A model generated the notes under the pieces. That model searched no databases, was not told the DNA's origin, and worked only from the letters and a program-made list of their open reading frames with translations. DNA of 64,000 nt from Blattamonas nauphoetae (taxonomy: Eukaryota > Preaxostyla > Oxymonadida), in NCBI GenBank assembly GCA_033064195.1, contig JARBJD010000164.1, forward strand, positions 1 through 64,000, read 5' to 3'. This document shows, in pieces, positions 11,320 to 21,500 of this stretch (within the stretch, counting starts at the first letter, position 1; each line of letters opens with the position of its first letter). A program made the translations under genes and the position numbers.

Positions 11320-14300
11320 GTGAGTGCCTTCCATCGGAGAGGCCACACTTTCTCCATGAGACGACGAGCTCGTCTTCAGATCGGCCTTCAACCGCAAACG
11401 AATATCCCACTCTCAGCAGACACACTCGCCATGTTCTCCAATCCTGACGAGGGACAGCAAACTGCATCGATCTCTCCAACTCTCTTGTCGTTTGCTCTCT
11501 CACTCCGCGAGATCCTCGAATCAGTCCCACTCGCATCGGTTGGAACAGCATATCAAATTGCTGTCAACGACCTCCGACGAGCTGAAAGGGAGCTCGGCCA
11601 GAACAAAGAAATGGAACAAGCAAATCCTTCGCAGGAGACCAACTTGAACAAGTCAAGTCATCAGCTCAGACTCGTTTCATGCCAAATCGGGAATATCTCG
11701 CCGTTTCGCTCAGAGGACCGCACAAAGACAGACTCGTCAGCGAATTCCATCGATTTGGAATCCCATTTAAGATGGCTCCTTCGCCCATCGACAACACTTC
11801 TCCACTCAACGTGTTTCTCTCGCCTCTCCTCTCCTCCGTCCACTCATACTTCAAACAGGAGACTGTCTCCTCCCACCTCCTCCCCGACATCTCCTCGCAG
11901 ATCAAGTCCCTCGCCTACCAAATGACATCCATCCAAAATTATGCTTTTGACGTGTTGCCAGCCCTCGCCCAAGTCAAGCAGACCATCACCAACCAAAGAA
12001 TCCCGCCGCTGGCGAGGACATTTTCCGAAGTCAGTATGCGTCGTCTCAACTGCACCCATCGCACATCGCGAAATTGGTTGTCACGGCTGACGTGCAGTAT
12101 CTCCACACGCGATTGATACGGAACCCTCTCCGCTCGCTGTTCATGCCTGTGTTCAGAGATGCCATTCTGCCTGCCTCTCACTCACTCACTGTGGGGCAAT
12201 CCGTCATCTCTGATATACCTTCGTATTCTTTGAACAGCTCGTCGCCTGCCTCGATCATCAATGGAAATTCATTCCACGAAGACACCCTCCCATCACCAAC
12301 AGCGCCAGTCCACTTTGACTACGTCTCCACACCGTCCTTCACATCCTCAATCTCAGACAAGACAACAGTGTCGATGAAGACACACAAATCAGACAATTCA
12401 GATTCAATTCCGTACGACGTCACATCCTCCACAGTCGGCTGTCAAGTTGTGTCGATCGACAGCGAGACAGGAACAGTTCGAGTGACAGCCGCGCCCATCG
12501 CTGGGGAAGGGACGGAGCAGACGGGGAGAGGATTCGGACATCTTCTGATGCCAGACAGAACAGCGATCTCGACACAGACTCTCCTCGACCACCGTCACAA
12601 ATCGTGTCAAGCGTTTATCGAGGCTGCAAGAGTGTTTTCGAACGAGCAGGGGAAGGATGGGATTCTGCGGTATCGAAATGGAGAGAAGGTGTGTTGGATG
12701 CAGATTCCAATTGAGGAAGAAGCTGAAGACGACGATCCCAAGGCGATGAAAGGAAAGAAGGCGAAAGCGAAGAAAACTGAACCATCACCGATCGCTCCAC
12801 AAAACAGCAAAAACATCGAGAAAAGGGAAGGAACAGAGCGACCGTGGAAGAGACAATTGACAATCCGTTCGAGACAACTACAGAAGAAGCGCAGGAAGTG
12901 GTTCGTCGTGTCTTCACTGCACACTTCACTCGCCTTCTCCATTCTGCGGACCCTGCCTCAATCTCAAAGACGTCCTCATCGAACACTCTTCACAAAGGAG
13001 TGTCGACCACAACCCAGCCATCCCCTCTCCTCCCACCCGACATCGACGTTGCTGACTGCGACGATCCTGACATAATCCTCCTTCGCGACTGCTTCAAAGA
13101 TGTCTCCCTCCCGTCTCATCTTCCGATCGACCAAGCAGCGGAAGAGAGCTGCGCCATCGCGAAACCACAACTCAGAGAAGAGAACGATCGCTCCAGACGC
13201 TTCCTCACAATCTCAACGCCATCACTCAGCACCTTCCAGCGTTCTTCCTGCTCCCCGCCTCCTCCACACTCAATCCGTCCGCTCTTCCTCCGATTCGATC
13301 TGTCGAGGCCATCAACAGCGACGAGACAACGAGTGTCCGCACGCGTGTAGACAGAGTCTCAATTGTGCAGCACAACACCGGAGAGCGGGTTGTCCATCAC
13401 GCGGATGGGACTCGAGTCTTCCACTCTTTCGCATTCGGAGACAGCCCGAAGCTGGTTGAGAAGTACGAACAAGAAACCGAGTCCCTCGCGCCGATGAAGG
13501 CGATATTGTGTGTGGAGCACCCCAACTCGCCGCGCATCCTCATCTCACTAGTCCAGAAGAAGATCTGGTCGTTCCTCAACCAGTTCAACAGGTCAGAGGA
13601 CATCGCATTGTCGATCCAGGGAACTCGGCTGAGAAGAAGAAGAAGATTGTGATCACCGAACCAGACAACAAGCACATCCACTTCACTCCCGTCGGCAACG
13701 TGACTGTCGACTGCGAGCACTCGACGAAGAAGCCAGCAGCCAAGTTCGGTCCTCCCATACGCCTGCCTATCCTCTTCTTCAAGACAACAGACGGGTCGAT
13801 TACTGTCAGACCTTCAATGCGAACCACCCCAATTCTGTCAGGTATGACGAATCCCTCGAACTCGTCCACGTCGAGCAACGAACAGCGACAGTCCAGTGCG
13901 ACGTCTTCAAGTTCGTCACACGCCTCGCTTCTCCTCTCGCCTGTTTTGAAAGCATCGTCGTCCATTCCAGTCGCACCTGTCGTCACCGAAGTGACCGAAG
14001 CGTATTCCTCGAAACGCCCACACACTGCCCGCCGGGTGTTCTTCACCGCGTTGGATGGGACAGCGTGTTGGGTGACAGCACGCACGATGAAGAATGCGAC
14101 ACCTCCAAAACGGGTACCTGGCGCGTTCTTCCCTTCGCTCTTCGGACAGAAAGGAATTGGAGTTCATGGAGAAGAAGCTGAAGGAGAAGAAGCTGAAGAA
14201 GGAGCGGATTGCGGAGCAGGAGATTGACGAAGCGAGAAAGGCAAAGTGAAAAGCAGCACAACTCGCACGAGCTTCGTCCGTCACTCCTTCCCAGACTTAA

Positions 14301-14872
14301 GCAATCACTTCGGAACTATAAATCTCCACTCAGCGCTGGATTACTCGTCTGTCTGCTCTCCACGCGCCCCAAATCCAGCTCGCAGTGGACACACTCATCA
14401 CGACGTCGACACAGATCGGGCAGACATCACTCGCATCGCTCCAGACATCGCCGTTCATCCTCCCTCGTCTCTTCGTCATCAGACACAACGGCATGGTATT
14501 CGAGCTGCTCCGAAGGAAGGCAGTGTCTCGACTTCTCTCCTCAAACCAACTGCCAACAACAAACCAGTGAAAGTGTCTCGTCAATCGCGACTCCTCTCGT
14601 ATGCCTCTCTCATCGCTCTGACACCAAGTCCACGACCGTCACCTTCAAACGGCGCGTCGTCTGATCGTCAGACTCAAGAAAAAACAGGAGTGATCTGTGC
14701 CCAACCCTCGACAGACGATCTGCACAGCCAGAACCCACTCTTACACAGCCAACACCGACACATTCACGGTTCTCAAGCTGTGCCGAGAACTACACTAGAG
14801 AGGCACACTGAAGGAGTTGCCATCGCGTTGGGTGTTGTTTTCTTGTCGAACTTGTTAACATTATCTGTCCTT
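11320..14872 (+). pseudogene. Multi-frame relic, possibly SPAG17/PF6-like axonemal protein
   Basis: Protein-like sequence runs on one strand for 3.4 kb but hops between frames. It starts near 11320 and then continues in other frames at about 11650 (EQVKSSAQTRFMPN), 12030 (QYASSQLHPSHIAKL), 12850 (NPFETTTEEAQEVVRR), 13220 (LNAITQHLPAFFLL), 13610 and 13800 onward, with a Lys-rich stretch near 14150-14250. It contains Lys-rich linkers (KAMKGKKAKAKK) and short beta-type words such as VVHHADGTRVFHSF and KTTDGSITV. Such 'HADGT' motifs recall SPAG17/PF6 of the flagellar central apparatus. That family call is tentative. At least six frame changes without matching introns suggest a decaying host gene, although assembly indels are an alternative. 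The neighbouring 2852-codon gene has no such breaks. Confidence 0.4.
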
Positions 14873-14875
14873 TAA

Positions 14876-15583
14876 TTTCTCATCATTGAGCCATCGGCAT
14901 CTCTTCCATTTTACCTCGTAATTTGAGCTATGTACCTTATAGTGACCATTGTTTCCTGAACTCGTGAAATCAACTCCATCGGTGTGATCAACCCATTGCC
15001 ACACTTTTCTTCAGAATCGGAGAAATACAACTCAAATAAGGTTTTGCCCCAATTTTTATGTTGATTTTGAAAAAAGGAGTAAATAAATCCAATAAAAATG
15101 GGGTGTCGATTCTGAGTGGGAACGACCCAAATGTGCCGATGACAAGTACTGAACCAACCTCTTACTTGGTCTGAGTTGGAACAACTGAAAGAAGAAAGTA
15201 GGAAAGAAATGAGACAATTATGCACATTTTCTGTGTTAGAATCATTTCACAAGTGTTATTTTACATTCTTGTGATGATAATTGCGAAAATCGTTAAAATG
15301 GGGTCGATCAGCCCTACATAGGACAGAATTTGATAGCTCTGGGAGAGATTCGATCCATTTACTATGACATTCTACTATTGCTTGTTCTTTAAAGTCGATG
15401 AAAAAGAAATTGATACATTCTGAGGTGTTTTCATCGATTCACAGCTGGGAACATTTTAATGCAGGGCGCGATCTTCTAGTTTGAACGGTTTCGTCTCAGT
15501 TGACGCTTTCTCAACATTCTCATCATCCTTGTTTGGCTGTTCTCTTCTTCACTTTCATTTCTCTTGATTCGATAGAGTATCGC
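14876..15583. other. AT-rich intergenic with an imperfect hairpin
   Basis: About 0.7 kb without a convincing gene, upstream of the androglobin homologue. It holds an imperfect inverted repeat at 15047-15103 (CCCCAATTTTTAT at the left, ATAAAAATGGGG at the right, about 30 nt between the arms) and a second short AAAATGGGGTCGAT-like word near 15295. It presumably contains the androglobin promoter; no specific element can be named. Confidence 0.4.
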
Positions 15584-18500
15584 ATGACGAGTAAGGCCGC
15601 ACCCGCCAAACCTGGATCAGATGCCAAAGGTGGAGCAGCAGGGAAGGCACTTCCTGGCCAGCCAGCCTCCCAAGATCCTGTGGGCAAGCCAGTGAGGCTT
15701 CTAATCCCTGAGCACCAACACCCTCTTTCTCAATCCCCTCTGTGGTCAAACAAAGCTCTCCTCGACGAAAAGTGGGAGTCAAACACTCCTGGCGGGTTGT
15801 TCGAGGATCCTGCAGGATTCCCACTCCTTCCACAATCATTTTCTCATGATTTAGATCTTCATTGGATGCGACCAACAGAACTTTTTCAGTACTATCATGA
15901 TTTTGATGCCAAAAGCACAGATCCATTTTCTTCCCTCCCCCAGACCCAAGTTCCAACTAACGCAAAAGATAAAGGAAAAGTTGATCCAAAGGCACAGCAA
16001 CCTGTTTCGAGCGAAGATAAATTCGCGAATCAACCATTCCTCATCAAAGACTCCTGTATGACGCAGGATGAGTCTCATATTGACGCTTTCGCTCGAAGAC
16101 GACAACTCCACTTTGAAGATTTCTGTGGCGTTACTCTTATTCCCCCTGTTGCCCCTCATGAACCCCCAAAAGACTCCATTCCTCCTCCTACCACCCCAAC
16201 CACTCCAATGAAATCAACAAAACCTACAACGACAAAGGACACAAAACAAGATCAATCTCCACCCGAATCAGTCCAAGGTCTCCTGAAAATAGGCACAGCA
16301 ACTGGCGCCCAACCACAACTTCAACCGATCGTGAATGTTATCTCGGCCAGCCAGGCTACTCGATTGAATTCCCTCCTTGCTCCATGGAAACACCTCATTT
16401 CAACATTTCTTCATTTAGCCCATCGCAACGAGGAGATGCAACTCGACTTGGAGACGGTTCTCCGAGGTGAAGAAGAAAGCTTGCCAGACATCCTATGGTC
16501 CTCCATTTATCCCCAAAATGAATCTGGACAACCACAACTCTCACCAACCGGCAAATATATTGTGAGACTCTGGGTCGACGGGGAATGGAGAATGATTGTG
16601 GTTGATGATCGGCTTCCTGTCTGTCTTCGAACAAAACCTGTCAACAAAGAGAGAGATGTTCGGAAATGGGTTGAGTATGGCCCTGATGGCAAGATTATTG
16701 ATAGCACCACGTTTGACGATGATGAAGAAGCCCAGGAAATCGAAGGTGAACAGACACCCGAAACACAGATATCTGATACTCAGACAACAACCACAGTCCC
16801 TCCCCCGTGTCTCTCCGTCCTTCTTCCCCTTGCATGCTCGTCAACCACGCAAAGACTTGAGCTCTGGCCTGCTCTTCTGATCAAGGCCATTCTGAAGGTG
16901 ACAAGCGGAGATGAGGCTGATGTTGTGCTCGGCTCTTCCCCGGTCGTTGTTTCTTCCCTTCTCGGCTTTGTCCCTCACACAGTTTCCGTCAAACATTCCC
17001 TTCTTCCCCCACCTCTCACGTGGAACGGACACCAGACAAACAATCGCGACCGTTCGGAAACGTACCCTTCCGATCTCAACGAATCCCAATCCGAATCCGA
17101 AAGCGAATCAGGCTCCCTCAGTCCCTTCCGATTCAACTCTGGTCCGAACTCTGCCTTTCACAGCGGGCTTCCGACAGAAAGACAGCAAGCGGAACAAATG
17201 GCAGACGGTGCGTCTGGATGGGAGCAGTACCTGCGAAGTGCTGCACACGAAGACGAGGAGTGGTTCCTGTTTCTGGCGTCGTTGATGCGCGGAGAGGATC
17301 CAAGCTTGCCGCTGTTCGGGTTGAGAAGGGCAGTGGAGCAGGGGATGAGTGAGGAGGAGCTGAAGAACGTGTTGTTTTCGTCGTATCTCCACTCAAAGAA
17401 TCCAAACACTCTCAAACTGGACGAGATTCAGCGGAAGGAGCTGAATATTTGGACAGAAAAGGCGTTTCCTGAGAAATACACGCTCGATCCCCCACCTCCC
17501 TCTGTGGACAGCGAAGGAAGTCAGAAGGACCAGCAAGAGAACGATACACCATCAGCCCTGACCTCCGAACCAGTTGAGCAGAGCGACAGATCGGAGAGTG
17601 TGACAGGCAGTTCGGCAGCGAGTGAACCTCCACTCATGCCCGCCCCCGCATCAGACGCACTCTTCTTCAGACTCGGAAACAGACACAAGGAACACCCGCC
17701 CCCTCTCCTCTCTGCACGCATCGCCCATAACTCGCTCATCCAGAAGGAGGCACGGTGTCTTGGACTCGACACACAACACCCACACTTCGTGACTGGACTC
17801 GCCATTGTCCGTGATGAACGCCTCGTCCGTCTCGTGTCGCCGTTTTCGTCGTGGCTCGGTCGATTTGGATGGAACGACAGCGCCAACTGGAACTCGGAAA
17901 CGGAGAACATTTTGGGAGATGTGTTCTTCGAAAGGAGGTACTCGACAGTGAAAGTGGAGGAACCGTACGTCGATGACTTCGAAATCGCTGAAGACATCAT
18001 TGCCGAGGTGGGAGAGATGGGAGACGCAGACGAGGACGACGAGGACGAGGACGAGCGAATTGTCGCCATCAGAAAGATCAAACAGAAGCAGCGGATGAGA
18101 GAGGAGATTCGGAAGGAGAGGGAGGAAGAGATGAAGAAGATCGTGCCCTTCTTCACCGATGTCAAAGTTCCATCTCCTGACGAGATTGAAGCAGAGGTGG
18201 CAAAGATCTTCGGCGAACGCGATGAAAACGGTGTCCGAACGAAGCTGCCAGAAGAAGTCGAACAGTCCATTCAGAAAGAGAGAATGCGAATCGAACGAAA
18301 GAAACTAGAGGCCCAGCGCGTTGTGCTCAGACGAGAGTTCATCGAAGAGAAGGCCATCAGAGAAGACGCGATTCAGCTGGAGCTGCTGAAGTCAGAGCTG
18401 CTCGAAGAGGACTCGGATTATGAAGACGAGGAAGAGAACGAGAGCGAGAACGAGTCGGTCAGAAGCGAGGACAACATGCAGACGACTGAGAGAGAGGAGA

Positions 18501-21500
18501 GACTGCGGGAAGAGCAGGAAGTGATGGACAAAGTGGAAGCCGCGAGGTTAATGCAGGTTGAACAAGACTTGAAAGAATATTCACATTCGTCCTTCGCGTT
18601 CAGTGGCTCGTTGGAAGACATCGAACTTTTGGAGAGACAATGTGAGCGCCTGAAGAAGATGGAGCAACTTGCCGAGGCTGTTCACAACGAAGTCAACAAA
18701 GTGAACGAGCTTCCTCCAGACGATGCATTCGGCGAAGATGGACCCATCCAGTCACGTCCACTCACCTCTGACGAGCTTCTTGGCGACGCTTTCTCGACGA
18801 CAGGGGAGATGGAGCAGACCGCGTCCACGCCTTCTCCTGTTTCGTTTGAGCCGTCGGGAGTGACAGCGTTTTTGAAGGACAGGTCGATTTTGGATCCACT
18901 TCAGTTCCCCATCGAGCACCAGCCAGGGAAGCACGATTTTTGGATGCCATGGACAGATTTCATTCATTTCTTCGATGAGTGGGACATGTTCCACGCCCCG
19001 CTGAAGCAAGACGCCGATATCGACACACAATCAGCCGCAAAGATGACTTCGTTCTACGCGTCTCTTCTCGCCAGAAACAAGAAAGAGGACGAGACACACG
19101 AAGAACCAGTGATACCTTCCCTCGGCCTCTTTGCCACTCACTCCGAGTTCCTCTCAACATGTCTCGATGTGGACGAACTGAAGGCCGCACAATTTCCAGG
19201 CGAACAGGACGATCCAGATGCTGGCCCAGTCTCGCAGAAGTTCCAGCTCACAACGATGCACAAACAGCAATCGACACCCACTGACCAACCTCCTGCCCCG
19301 TCGAAAGACACGAAGGATGCAAAGAAGCCACCAGCGAAGGATGCGAAGGCGAAGGTGGAGGAGAAACAGCCAGCTGCCAAAGCGGAAGAACAACCCGCTG
19401 AACAAAAGGAGGATCTTTTCCCGTGCCCTCCCAAGGCACAGATTGAAGAGATGGAGGACGCAGATGTTTGCAACGTGGTGTCTGTGCTTCGAAGGACGGT
19501 GGCGTCGAATGTGCATCCCCTCACTCGCATCCACCTCGCCGAGTACGAAGAGGGGATGGACGGTAAGGGAGCCAAACCAGGACTGAACAGCGGACGAGGT
19601 TGGGGCTTCAAGGACTCCACAAACACTCAGACAGACCAGGCCGAAGTGAAGGACACGAAGGCCAAGCAGGCAGAGAAGGCACCGGCCGGGAAGAAGAAGG
19701 AAGAAGTGGTGACACAAGTGGTGTCGTCGTTCACACCGTTCATGACATCGTCTGAGCCGATTGAGCTGCTTGTGAAGAACACCACAGCGAAGCAGGGCAG
19801 ATCGCTTCTGATCACACTCCACACCCTCCCAGCGGCAGGACAGACAGAATGGAAAGGACGAGATGAGAAGGAAATGTCACTTCTTCAGAAGAGGAAGGAG
19901 AAACAGAAGAAGACCGAACAACAGAACACAGCCAATCCTCAACCATCCACCCCCCAAACAACCGAGCCAGCCGATCCTTTCGAGACGATCAAGGCCGACC
20001 TTCCTGAAATGGCGACTCTCACAATTGTGCATGTTCCTTCGTGGGACTCGTCCCCATCCACACACACGCCCGTCCTCGCTCTCTCCACTCGACGTGTCAA
20101 CTCCGCCTGGCTGCACCTCCCGCAGACTCCACCTCTCCCCTCCATCCTCTTCGCCAACCAGAACACGAACCCAGACACGCAGACAATCTCAAACTCCTTC
20201 TACGACAGACAGTTCACTCTCTTCCACATCCGTGTTGTTGCTCCGCGTGGGTACCGATTGACTGTGTCCTGCCCAGCCGATATTTCAGTGTCACTCGCAC
20301 CTGCCGCAAACTTCATTCCGTCACTCCGCTTTCTCCCAGTCTCTCCAAGCGGCGATCCCCTCCAACTCGACTCCACTTCAACGAATTACACAATCGCCAA
20401 GTTTGAATTGGAAGGATGTCCTATCTCGGACAAGAAGCGAAGCACACCCGAACTCCCTCCGCAGACAGCGAGGCCGAATGGATTCAAGTTGGATCTGCAT
20501 CCAGCGTCGACGGGTGTGGGCGGAACAGATGCGAGCAAACTGCCTTTCGTGATGCTCGCATCGTCGCCCGTGCTGTTTGAGAGAGTTTGTGACCTGGACA
20601 CGAGAACCATTGTGATTCCACACGGAACGATATCAATGAAGAATTTCGACAGCATGCGATTGAGAGCGAAGGCGAGTGAGACATGCACAGACAAACTGCC
20701 ACCTCCGCCAGACCAGCTCACAGCCCTGCTTCTCAACTCCCTCCTCCTCTTCCCGAGACCCACTCTCCCTGGAGACGACAAAAAGAAGAAGAAAGAGCGA
20801 GTAGAGCGACCGAGCTCAACACATGACGACAAACCAGGTGAGGCAAAACAGCCTCTTCCATTCTCACAGGATGCTCAACTCAACTTGGACATCAAGTCAC
20901 TCCTCAATCTCCCCTTCGGTCACCTTCGCTGCGTGTTCCACGTACTCACACCAGCCTCATCTGTGTTGGAAGACTGGGTCTCACTCAGCATCGTGTCACC
21001 TGCCCTTCCTTCCATCGAGCCCCTCCTGCAGTCCAAGATCGACAACGCCAACACTTCGGATGACATTCAACCACCAGCCTTCCAAACCCCCCTCCCAACA
21101 TCCATCTTCCCTGCTCGCGACTGGACAATTCTGAACATGACGCCAGGAAATCGAACGAATCTTGTCGAGCTGAACGGATCGGATTATCCCGTCCTCTCCA
21201 TCAACCTGTCCATCCCCACCCAGCAGTTCCCTCACTTCCACACGTCCTCCTTCTTCCCCAACCCCTTCCCCTTCAACTCCATCGGCGACATCTCACCTGA
21301 TGTGATCGTCCTTCGGATGTACACCAAGAAGCCCTCAGCTTACTCCCTCCTCCAACCAGAGAACATGCAGACAGGCACCAACATTCGAAAAGTGCAGCGC
21401 TCGCCATCGCCTTCAGCCGAGTTCCATCTCAACCTGATCCACCAGCAGTTGAACCTCCCTCCCCCTGTCTACATCCCCCCAGACACCATCCCTGTTCTTG

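Noticed and set aside
9545-15051. Inverted 15-mer GGGGCAAAACCTTAT near 9548 and 15036, as possible ends of a large element
   Set aside because: A 15-bp match is expected by chance in a window this size on two strands, and the flanks do not align.
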